A program made the position numbers and the translations under genes. A stretch of DNA of 45,128 nucleotides from Candidatus Saccharimonadota bacterium (GTDB lineage: Bacteria > Patescibacteriota > Saccharimonadia > Saccharimonadales > Saccharimonadaceae), in contig JAUNAL010000004.1 in the NCBI GenBank assembly GCA_030527585.1, positions 1-45,128 of the forward strand, read 5' to 3'. Shown here piece by piece: positions 16,564 through 22,646 of this stretch (position 1 is the first letter of the stretch; each line of letters begins with the position of its first letter). The notes below the pieces were generated by a model. That model saw only the letters and a program-made list of their open reading frames with translations. It searched no databases and was not told where the DNA came from.

Positions 16564-18168
16564 TTAATACATTTCACCTGCGCCTATCGCCGGTTTTTCT
16601 TCCGGAATCTCACAAACAAGCGCCCCCATCGTAATCGCAGTCGAAGCAATCGAAATTGCATTCTTGACCGCCTCTTTAGTTACTTTAACCGGATCAATCA
16701 CCCCAGCTTTCTTAAGGTCAACTAGGCCCTTTTCCGGAACCATCACATTAATCCCAAATCCAGCCTTAGCCTTCTCCACTTCAGCCAGCAAAGCCTGCGC
16801 ATTCAACCCCGCATTCTCCATAATATGAATAAATGGAGTCCTCAAAGCATTCTTGACCAACCTAGCTCCCGCCGTTTCTTCCGATAATCCAGCTGCAACA
16901 TTCACCAAAGTCACGCCACCACCAGTCACAATGCCTTCGGAGAGTGCCGCCTTAGTCGCCGCAACTGCATCATCAACCCTAAACTTTTTTTCCTCAATTT
17001 CCATCTCCGTCGCTCCGCCAACTTTAATCACTGCAACTTTTCCAGACAACGCCGCCGCCCGTTTCTCAAACTCTTCACGCTCATAATTAGATTTTGCCTG
17101 CCCCGCCAAAGCATTAATCAGCTCAATTCTGCTCACTACCGACTTAGCGTCACCAGCCCCCTTAATAATTGTCGTCTCATCTTTCGTCGCAATAATCTTC
17201 GCCGCACTCCCCAACACTTCAAGCCCAACCTCCTCAAGCTTCAATCCTTTATCCGCAGAAACCACTGTCGCATCCGTCAAAATCGCGATATCTTCCATAA
17301 TTTCTTTTCGGCGATCCCCAAACGACGGCGCCTTCAAAACTAACGAATTAAATGCCCCCTTCAATTTATTAAGCACCAAAAGCGACAAAGCCTCGCCCGT
17401 TACTTCCTCCGCAATAATCACCAAATTTTTCTGCCCAGTTCCTGCGCATTTTTCCAAAATCGGCAGAATCTCCGATGACGACGAAATCTTTCGGTCGGTC
17501 ACCAAAATCAATGGCTTCTCAAAAATCGCTTCTTGGCGATTCCCGTCTGTCACGAAAAACGCCGAGGCGTATCCTTTATCATACGAAAATCCTTCAACAA
17601 TTTCTTGCTCCATCTCAAGCCCTTGCCCCGCTTCAACCGTCACTACCCCATCTTTACCAATCTTACCAATCACCTCGGCAATCAACTCGCCAATCTTCGC
17701 ATCTCCCGCCGAAATCGTCGCAACCTCCGCCACTCTCGAAGAATCTCCTGCAATTTTCTCTGCAGACTTTTCAATTCCCGCAATAATTTTCGCCCCCGCC
17801 TCTTCAATCTCGCGTCTAAGCACCATCGGACTCATCCCCGCCGTAATCATCTTATTCGCTTCATTCAAAATGTTATAGGTCAAAACCGTAACAGTCGTCG
17901 TCCCATCCCCCGCCACTTTGTTTAATTTCTGAGCCGCCGCTTTCACCAAACGGACACCAACTGCCTCTCCCAAAGCATCTTTCGGCAATTCCACCGCTTC
18001 TGCCACCGTTACTCCATCATGTGTAATCACTGGCGCACCGTACTCTTTCTCAATAATTACATTCTTCCCCTTCGGCCCAAAAGTCACCTTTACTGCATTA
18101 TAAAGTTGCTTCGCCCCAGAAAGCACCTTTTCTCGTGCTTCCGCTTCATAAAAAATCTTCTTTGCCAT
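16564..18168 (-). CDS. groL: GroEL chaperonin (Hsp60)
   Basis: A 534-residue ATP-driven folding chamber subunit. Hallmarks are GPKGKNVIIEKEYGAP near residue 32, the ATP-site GDGTTT near 86, the apical region ending in RRKEIMEDIAILT (near 285), and the C-terminal GGGVTLV (near 410). The tail ends EKPAIGAGEMY; the Gly-Gly-Met repeat of E. coli GroEL is missing, as in many bacteria. It starts 3 nt after groES, and both follow a CIRCE-controlled promoter, so HrcA regulation applies to both. A strong terminator follows. Confidence 0.98.
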   Translation of the reverse strand: MAKKIFYEAEAREKVLSGAKQLYNAVKVTFGPKGKNVIIEKEYGAPVITHDGVTVAEAVELPKDALGEAVGVRLVKAAAQKLNKVAGDGTTTVTVLTYNILNEANKMITAGMSPMVLRREIEEAGAKIIAGIEKSAEKIAGDSSRVAEVATISAGDAKIGELIAEVIGKIGKDGVVTVEAGQGLEMEQEIVEGFSYDKGYASAFFVTDGNRQEAIFEKPLILVTDRKISSSSEILPILEKCAGTGQKNLVIIAEEVTGEALSLLVLNKLKGAFNSLVLKAPSFGDRRKEIMEDIAILTDATVVSADKGLKLEEVGLEVLGSAAKIIATKDETTIIKGAGDAKSVVSRIELINALAGQAKSNYEREEFEKRAAALSGKVAVIKVGGATEMEIEEKKFRVDDAVAATKAALSEGIVTGGGVTLVNVAAGLSEETAGARLVKNALRTPFIHIMENAGLNAQALLAEVEKAKAGFGINVMVPEKGLVDLKKAGVIDPVKVTKEAVKNAISIASTAITMGALVCEIPEEKPAIGAGEMY

Positions 18169-18171
18169 ATT

Positions 18172-18426
18172 TTATAATGTCGCTAGGACATCCTCCTCTT
18201 TTACAATAATATATTCAATTCCATCAATTTTTAGATTCGTCGTCGAATACTCCTTATAAATAATCTTTTCGCCCGTTTTCACTGTTTTTACCTCTGGGCC
18301 CACCGTCTCTACTACCGCATAAACCGGCTTCTCCTTTGCTTCTCCTAGCAAAATTCCAGATTCTGTCTTCTCAAGTGGCTTTTCGACAATCGCCACAATC
18401 ATATCTTTCAAAGGTTTTAGTGCCAT
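18172..18426 (-). CDS. groS: GroES co-chaperonin (Hsp10)
   Basis: An 84-residue lid subunit of the GroEL chamber. The core matches GroES: LKPLKDMIVAIVEKPLEKTESGILL, with the mobile loop near 18-28 and the roof hairpin region replaced by GEAKEKPVYAVV. It is somewhat shorter than the usual 95 residues. ATG 18426 follows AAGGAG by 8 nt. It is first in the groES-groEL operon. Confidence 0.96.
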   Translation of the reverse strand: MALKPLKDMIVAIVEKPLEKTESGILLGEAKEKPVYAVVETVGPEVKTVKTGEKIIYKEYSTTNLKIDGIEYIIVKEEDVLATL

Positions 18427-18449
18427 TTTTTTCTCCTTTTCTACCTCTG

Positions 18450-18491
18450 ATTATAGCACAAAAATTAGCACTTTCAACCCCAGAGTGCTAA
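18450..18491 (-). promoter_or_regulatory. CIRCE operator and promoter of groES-groEL
   Basis: CIRCE inverted repeat at 18465-18491: TTAGCACTC-N9-AAGTGCTAA, one mismatch from perfect. The promoter is TTGAAA (18477-18472), 16-nt spacer, TGC TATAAT (18455-18450). As at dnaJ, the operator covers the -35, but here a normal leader with Shine-Dalgarno follows. Confidence 0.95.
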
Positions 18492-18497
18492 TTTCCC

Positions 18498-19088
18498 CTA
18501 AAACCAGATGATTAACAAGCTCTTATAGGCTTCCGTCTCCAAGTTTCGCCGAGATAACCATTCATCCACCGCCTTTTTCACCCCCGGCAATGCCAAGTTA
18601 TTATAATCATGCACCACTATCGCCCCTCCTATCATGACCCGGTCTTGCACCAATCTAAGCGAATCCAAAATCGACTCATAAAAATCCCCATCTAAAAACG
18701 CAAAAGCAATTTTCTCCGGCACATCTTCCAAAGTCAAATCCCGGAACCAAGCCTTCTTAATCACTGGAACCGGTAATCCCGCCCTTAAAAATCGCCCCTT
18801 GACTTCTCGCTTTGTAACAAAAAGCTCTCCTTCGCGAAACTCAGTCCCTAGTTCCGAAAAATCCGCTTCGTTCTTCTCTGGCAAACCCTCAAACGAATCA
18901 TAAAGCCAAAGTCTCCGTTTCCCGGACTTTTCCACAGGTTTTTCCACAACTTCAGCCAGTAATAACCCTGTATCCCCCTTATAACAACCAAATTCCACAA
19001 AATCCCCCTCCGTCGCAAGACATTCCCTCGCGACGGCTAAAATCTTTTCTGTTTCTAAATCTGAAACCTGGTCGTTTCTAAACGCCAT
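18498..19088 (-). CDS. TylF/MycF-type SAM-dependent methyltransferase
   Basis: A 196-residue class I methyltransferase-like protein. The SAM-binding motif is GDFVEFGCYKGDTG (near 33), followed by LYDSFEGLPE (motif II, near 69), FAFLDGDFYES (near 130, metal/acceptor region) and GGAIVVHDYNN (near 152). These match the TylF/macrocin O-methyltransferase family, which methylates sugars and other hydroxyls. It starts one base after the ackA stop, so it is likely cotranscribed with acetate kinase. The substrate is unknown; a surface polysaccharide sugar is possible given the downstream cluster. Confidence 0.85.
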   Translation of the reverse strand: MAFRNDQVSDLETEKILAVARECLATEGDFVEFGCYKGDTGLLLAEVVEKPVEKSGKRRLWLYDSFEGLPEKNEADFSELGTEFREGELFVTKREVKGRFLRAGLPVPVIKKAWFRDLTLEDVPEKIAFAFLDGDFYESILDSLRLVQDRVMIGGAIVVHDYNNLALPGVKKAVDEWLSRRNLETEAYKSLLIIWF

Positions 19089-19089
19089 T

Positions 19090-20286
19090 TTATTGCTCGT
19101 CGAGAATCTTGCCCGCCATCTTAATCATATAAGCCGCTTCGTTGGTTGGGATAATATAAATTGGTTTCGAACCCTCCGCCGCAATATTCGTATACCCCTT
19201 AGATTTATCAAGCTTGATGCTATCGTCAATCTTAAAGCCCATAAACTTCAATTTCCCAATAATCGACCCCCTGACCGGAATCGAACGTTCACCAATCGTC
19301 GCCGTAAAGACAATCGCATCAACTCCGCCCATTTTCGCCGCAAATTCACCAATCTTTCCAACCACCCCATCAACAAACATATTATAAGCCAAAACCGCCC
19401 CCTCTTTTCCTTCTTCCGCTCCAGCGATAATCTCACGCATATCGCTCGACCCCGCCAGCGCCATCAAGCCAGAATTCTTATTCATCACCTTAATTGCTTC
19501 CGCTGCACCCAACTTCTCGCCCAAGAGCGCACCAATCGTCGCATCAATCGAACCAGTTCGCGTCGAAGACATCAGCCCCTCAAGCGGAGTTTCACCCATC
19601 GAAGTATAAGCCGGCTCGCCATCAATAAACGCACTAACCGAACAACCTGAACCCAAATGACAAACAATCATCTTCCTCTCCAAAATCCCAAGTTCCGGCA
19701 CTCGCCCCATCACATAACCATAAGATGCCCCGTGCGCACCCCAACGACCCAAATCAAATTCCTCAATAATCTCTTTTGGCAACGCATAATCATGATCCCG
19801 CCTCGATTCTTTCGTCAAAAACTCCGAATCAGACATCGTAATCACCGGCACACCCACAAAAGCTTCCCGTGCATTTTTAATCCCCCGTTTCGTCCCAGGA
19901 ACATGAAGCGGATAAGTTAACACTGCCTTCTCAAGCTCCCGAACCGTCTCCTCATCGACAATATGATGTTTCGAGAAATAAGTCCCCGCCGCCGGAGTGC
20001 GAACCAAAATTGCATCAAGCGGATGCGCTTCATTCACATATCCCTCCGCCTCAAAAATTGCCTTTGCCTCTTTAAACGCTACATCTAGAGAGTCCCAGGT
20101 CTTATCAACTTTCTCCTCAGTTCCATCCGCTCGCGTGATCGTGCAGATAAATTGTTTCTTTCCGTCAACTTCAACCCCCTCAAAATAAAGCGAACAAATC
20201 TCATCTTCGCCCTCATAAAGCGAGAACTTCTCCGAACTCGACCCCGAATTAAGAACTAAAAAGACTTTTGTATTATTTGTTGTCAT
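19090..20286 (-). CDS. ackA: Acetate kinase
   Basis: This 398-residue enzyme interconverts acetyl phosphate + ADP and acetate + ATP, giving substrate-level ATP in fermenting cells. Motifs are the N-terminal FLVLNSGSSSEKF phosphate loop, a substrate loop around RTPAAGTYFSKHH, the MVCHLGSGCSVSAF motif (near 205) and TRTGSIDA. Length matches the family. No phosphotransacetylase is in the window. A TGT-TATAAT promoter (20312-20307) and AGGAGT Shine-Dalgarno precede ATG 20286. Confidence 0.96.
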   Translation of the reverse strand: MTTNNTKVFLVLNSGSSSEKFSLYEGEDEICSLYFEGVEVDGKKQFICTITRADGTEEKVDKTWDSLDVAFKEAKAIFEAEGYVNEAHPLDAILVRTPAAGTYFSKHHIVDEETVRELEKAVLTYPLHVPGTKRGIKNAREAFVGVPVITMSDSEFLTKESRRDHDYALPKEIIEEFDLGRWGAHGASYGYVMGRVPELGILERKMIVCHLGSGCSVSAFIDGEPAYTSMGETPLEGLMSSTRTGSIDATIGALLGEKLGAAEAIKVMNKNSGLMALAGSSDMREIIAGAEEGKEGAVLAYNMFVDGVVGKIGEFAAKMGGVDAIVFTATIGERSIPVRGSIIGKLKFMGFKIDDSIKLDKSKGYTNIAAEGSKPIYIIPTNEAAYMIKMAGKILDEQ

Positions 20287-20306
20287 AAAAACTCCTATTT
20301 ACAAAA

Positions 20307-20312
20307 ATTATA
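20307..20312 (-). promoter_or_regulatory. Extended -10 of ackA
   Basis: TGT TATAAT upstream of an AGGAGT ribosome site. It diverges from the promoter at 20337-20365. Confidence 0.7.
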
Positions 20313-20336
20313 ACATACTTTAATAGCTTACGGCTC

Positions 20337-20365
20337 TTGCTTTTTTATCAAAAGTATGCTATAAT
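20337..20365 (+). promoter_or_regulatory. Promoter of the Cys-rich membrane protein
   Basis: TTGCTT (20337-20342), 17-nt spacer, TGC TATAAT (20360-20365). The 49-nt leader holds a small GCAAC/GTTGC hairpin and a TAGGAGGGG ribosome site. Confidence 0.85.
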
Positions 20366-20414
20366 AAATAGGCAACCTTAAGTTGCAAAAATAAACCATC
20401 TAGGAGGGGAAAAG

Positions 20415-21113
20415 ATGAATGGTACCTTAATTCTATTGGGCGTTATCGCCCTAATGATTCTATTGGCTGTTTTCATAACGGGCTGGACACGCAACAAAGA
20501 CGAGCATTGTCGTATAGAAGAGAGAAAAGGCTCAAAATTTACGTTAGACACTTTTATTTTTATTCTTTGGCCAATTGCTTTGCTTCTACTGGTTATCTAC
20601 GGATGTGGCGACTATGTTTTAACCTTTTTGGAAACGGAAATCGGTGTTGCAGCAATTGCGCAAGTCATCCTATTTCTCGTATGGATCCTTATCTATACTG
20701 CATCCATCTTTCTCGTTGAATTAGTCTTCCTCGCTGGACTCCATGTTGGAGAATTCTGCATGAAACAAGTCATTGCAAAACGCAAAAAGCAATGTGCAAA
20801 CGATTTAAATCGCGTTCTAAATTGCACTCGCGGCTGTGCGACCTGTAACTGCCCACTTTGTGATAGCGGCGTCATTAAGCAAAAGATACGCTTCGCCAAT
20901 AAAGAAGACTATGAGCGCCTCAAGAGAAGCAAAAATCCTCGCGAATTTTACGCCTTCTACTGCTATTTGCAAGTGGAAAATACTGCCACGGGAGAAGTAG
21001 GATACGCAATCAGAGCCACAGGAAAAAACGGAAAGAAAATTTTTCTACCGCTAGAAAACAAAGTTTTCGAGGCCAACGATATCCAACACCTTGAAAACCA
21101 AGGAACCCAATAG
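20415..21113 (+). CDS. Hypothetical membrane protein with a Cys-rich cytoplasmic motif
   Basis: A 232-residue protein I do not recognise. It has three or four membrane helices: residues 3-23, about 48-65, and a long hydrophobic stretch about 80-118. A positively charged segment and the Cys cluster CTRGCATCNCPLC (near 139) follow, possibly a zinc or iron-sulphur site. The C-terminal domain is about 75 residues (FYCYLQVENTATGEVGYAIRATG). It is a single-gene unit with its own strong promoter, ribosome site and terminator, at the left edge of the accessory island that includes the tracrRNA. Function unknown. Confidence 0.75.
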   Translation: MNGTLILLGVIALMILLAVFITGWTRNKDEHCRIEERKGSKFTLDTFIFILWPIALLLLVIYGCGDYVLTFLETEIGVAAIAQVILFLVWILIYTASIFLVELVFLAGLHVGEFCMKQVIAKRKKQCANDLNRVLNCTRGCATCNCPLCDSGVIKQKIRFANKEDYERLKRSKNPREFYAFYCYLQVENTATGEVGYAIRATGKNGKKIFLPLENKVFEANDIQHLENQGTQ

Positions 21114-21119
21114 AACCCG

Positions 21120-21144
21120 AGCTAGCTCCAAGAGCTAGCTTTTT
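21120..21144 (+). terminator. Intrinsic terminator
   Basis: 9-bp stem AGCTAGCTC/GAGCTAGCT (21120-21128 and 21132-21140), loop CAA, then T4. It ends the 20415 gene. Confidence 0.88.
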
Positions 21145-21146
21145 CT

Positions 21147-21710
21147 TTACCTTATCCCTTTTAGCCTTTCCCAAGCCGTCTCAGTCAAAAACATCATATT
21201 CTGTAACAAAGTCGCTATCTCTTCATCTTGAAAACCGCTCTTGCCCCATTCCTCGATCAATGTCAAAATCTCCGCTCTACAAATCTCATAAATTCTTGTC
21301 TGTTTTTCCGAAACCCGCGCCGTCCTTATTATTTCCGGGCGCAACCTATCAATCATTTTCACGAGTGTCATTCCTTTTTCTTCCTCCAGAAAAACCTTGA
21401 AGACTTTCCTTTCGTGAAAAATAAACCGCAGCATTTCAAAATACAGTTTTCGTAAATTAGTTCCCTTTGCTGGCGCCATTACTTTCAGGTATTTCTTGAA
21501 AATATATTCATCGTAATCCTTAAGGACATTTCTCGCCGCACGGTGATGATTATAAAAAGTCGAGCGTGTCAGCCCGACTCCTCTCATGATCTGAAAAACA
21601 CTTTTACGTTTCTTCCCCGAATAAGACTCCAGAATGATTTCCTCAGACTTCCGGAACCGTCGATCTTTCATCTTCTCTTCCGTTAGCCGGCACTCATCCT
21701 CATTCACCAT
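21147..21710 (-). CDS. TetR-like transcriptional regulator
   Basis: A 187-residue protein beginning MVNEDECRL. Residues 20-80 hold a TetR-type helix-turn-helix: RFRKSEEIILESY, then VGLTRSTFYNHHRAARNVLKDYDEYI, which matches the pattern GvsrgtfY-hF. The rest is an all-helical ligand/dimer domain. I chose ATG 21710 over ATG 21746 because a TATAAT box (21722-21717) lies between them, 6 nt before 21710, giving a leaderless mRNA. The -35 TTGCAA (21746-21741) is immediately beyond the tracrRNA terminator. Its target is unknown; the divergent or neighbouring units in the island are candidates. Confidence 0.75.
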   Translation of the reverse strand: MVNEDECRLTEEKMKDRRFRKSEEIILESYSGKKRKSVFQIMRGVGLTRSTFYNHHRAARNVLKDYDEYIFKKYLKVMAPAKGTNLRKLYFEMLRFIFHERKVFKVFLEEEKGMTLVKMIDRLRPEIIRTARVSEKQTRIYEICRAEILTLIEEWGKSGFQDEEIATLLQNMMFLTETAWERLKGIR

Positions 21711-21716
21711 AATTTC

Positions 21717-21746
21717 ATTATATCTGAAAGAATAACCCTTTTGCAA
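21717..21746 (-). promoter_or_regulatory. Promoter of the TetR-like gene
   Basis: TTGCAA (21746-21741), 18-nt spacer, TATAAT (21722-21717), 6 nt to ATG. Confidence 0.75.
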
Positions 21747-21757
21747 TAGCTTTTTGC

Positions 21758-21856
21758 AACAAAAAGCCCCACACTGGGGCCAAAGGGTTTCGCTAAATGA
21801 CCGAAGCCACCGCTTATTTGAACTTATCGTGTCATCAATCGTATAATCTGACGTCT
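21758..21856 (-). ncRNA. tracrRNA of a type II CRISPR-Cas9 system
   Basis: On the minus strand this reads as a complete tracrRNA. The anti-repeat (21852-21816) pairs with the CRISPR repeat at 21883-21918. From the foot of the duplex: six pairs (repeat GUUUGA with UCAAAU), a bulge of GA opposite AAGU, seven pairs (AUCGUGU with ACACGAU), a 4-5 nt internal loop, and 16 perfect pairs. The GA/AAGU bulge is the same as in the Streptococcus pyogenes guide. Next comes a nexus-like hairpin with a UUCG loop (21811-21796), a short linker, and a GCCCC/GGGGC terminator with U5 (21780-21761). A promoter TTCTCA-17-TATTAT (21891-21863) predicts a start near 21856. It should fold with crRNA and load Cas9; no cas gene is in the window. 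Confidence 0.88.
21761..21780 (-). terminator. Terminator of the tracrRNA
   Basis: GCCCC-AGTGT-GGGGC followed by U5 on the minus strand. Confidence 0.88.
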
Positions 21857-21918
21857 TAGAGGATAATAGCTCCGCGTTTTTCGTTTGAGAATCGTGTAAT
21901 TTAATCGTATAATCTGAC
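21816..21918 (+). CRISPR. Minimal type II CRISPR unit: degenerate repeat, 30-nt spacer, 36-nt repeat
   Basis: Two related direct copies lie 66 nt apart. The right copy (21883-21918) is 36 nt, begins GTTTGAGA and ends ATAATCTGAC. The left copy (21816-21852) is degenerate at its start but shares the terminal 16 nt exactly; read on the other strand it is the tracrRNA anti-repeat. Between them lies a 30-nt sequence (21853-21882), the standard type II spacer length. Each copy ends with a TATAAT that would start transcription at the first bases beyond the repeat, as reported for type II-C arrays of Neisseria: TTGAAC-18-TATAAT in the left, TTGAGA-17-TATAAT in the right. No third repeat was found 66 nt further on either side. 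Confidence 0.75.
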
Positions 21919-22030
21919 TATCTATTTGCTTCTTCTTGAAAAGTGCACACTCTATCTTCTATAGTATTCCTATGATATATCTTCAGGGTAAAAATCATAT
22001 CATTCATTCGTCCCGGATAGTTGAAAAATA

Positions 22031-22054
22031 TTGACTTTGTTTGCTAAGTATAAT
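22031..22054 (+). promoter_or_regulatory. Degenerate promoter-like copy
   Basis: TTGACTTT and TTTGCTAAG-TATAAT with only 12 nt between the hexamers. It looks like the promoter at 22416-22443 with about 9 nt missing from the spacer, so it is probably weak or inactive. Confidence 0.3.
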
Positions 22055-22107
22055 AAAAAGAAATAAGTCATCTAATCTTCATTTGCCAATTATGACAAGA
22101 TGGGATT

Positions 22108-22173
22108 CTAATCTTTAGCGAGGTCAGGTGATTTTTTTATGACCAATCGAATTTCGATTTTTTCGATTCCCAT
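22108..22173 (-). CDS. Possible 21-residue peptide
   Basis: ATG 22173 follows GAGGAG with a 6-nt gap and encodes MGIEKIEIRLVIKKSPDLAKD, then TAG. An in-frame ATG at 22200 would add nine residues. No clear promoter was seen, and it may be a remnant of a decayed gene. Confidence 0.25.
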   Translation of the reverse strand: MGIEKIEIRLVIKKSPDLAKD

Positions 22174-22415
22174 ATAAAACTCCTCTCTTGAGCCGCCCAT
22201 TTTAGTAATATTCTTTGCCCTTCGCAACTATCTTAATGGTTAAAACTAAACTAGTTCAACAATCCCTCCAACTTGGCCAGCGGAGAACACCAGCATAACC
22301 TCACACAAGGTACGCTCGTGTTTATGGAAGAAGAACCCCGGAGAGAAGGGACCAGTCATTTGCCCGAATACTCGGGCTGGCTCAGCCCGGGAAACGCAAG
22401 CATCCTCCAAAGTGC

Positions 22416-22443
22416 TTGACTTTTAAAAGTAGTTTGCTAATAT
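22416..22443 (+). promoter_or_regulatory. Promoter just before the terminator hairpin
   Basis: TTGACT (22416-22421), 16-nt spacer, TGC TAATAT (22438-22443). It would start near 22450 and run only about 40 nt before the terminator. Confidence 0.55.
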
Positions 22444-22455
22444 ATAGTTATAGGG

Positions 22456-22530
22456 TTATTTCTTTCGTCGCTTGACGAAAGAAATTTTTATTTGAACGAC
22501 TATTCGCAATAGTTTTATTGTGAATTTCAT
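22456..22530 (-). CDS. Possible 24-residue basic peptide
   Basis: ATG 22530 is preceded by an unusually strong ribosome site (GAAGGAGGTGG). It encodes MKFTIKLLRIVVQIKISFVK plus RRKK: hydrophobic with a basic tail, like small toxins or leader peptides. The last codons form the terminator hairpin of the opposite strand. No clear promoter was found. Confidence 0.35.
   Translation of the reverse strand: MKFTIKLLRIVVQIKISFVKRRKK
22458..22489 (+). terminator. Strong intrinsic terminator
   Basis: 11-12 bp perfect stem (TTTCTTTCGTC/GACGAAAGAAA), loop GCTT, then T5 on the plus strand. Confidence 0.85.
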
Positions 22531-22646
22531 CCACCTCCTTCCTGCCAGCCAAATTGTAAATATATACACCTTTCCCAGGCTTCCCTCTTTTTAACATAGC
22601 TAGAAAATATTTACAACCCCATACTCCATTTTTGAAAAAGCTTAGC

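Larger units (their letters stand above)
22246..22490 (+). ncRNA. Candidate structured small RNA, GC-rich, terminator-ended
   Basis: This is a conspicuously GC-richer block in an AT-rich gap. It forms a stepped hairpin at 22286-22322 (AACAC/GTGTT, AGC/GCT, ACCT/AGGT), a strong hairpin at 22362-22377 (GCCCGA/TCGGGC), an alternative hairpin at 22374-22388 that uses part of the same strand, and one at 22397-22418 (CAAGCA/TGCTTG) whose loop exposes TCCTCC, complementary to a Shine-Dalgarno. A strong terminator follows at 22458-22489. I see no match to tmRNA, RNase P RNA, SRP RNA or known riboswitch signatures. The strand is inferred from the terminator only and the 5' end is uncertain. Confidence 0.35.

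Noticed and set aside
21837-21918. The two 16-nt identical stretches are merely tandem promoters
   Set aside because: The whole 36-nt unit, the 30-nt spacing, the pairing bulge and the tracrRNA terminator are all explained by CRISPR; promoters alone would not need them.
22324-22416. Plus-strand 30-residue frame beginning MEEEPRREG
   Set aside because: No ribosome site; the composition is explained by the GC-rich hairpins.
22258-22420. tmRNA, RNase P RNA, SRP RNA or group II intron domain
   Set aside because: The conserved signatures (tRNA-like ends, GAGGAAAGTCC, GGAAGCAGC, domain V) are absent on both strands.
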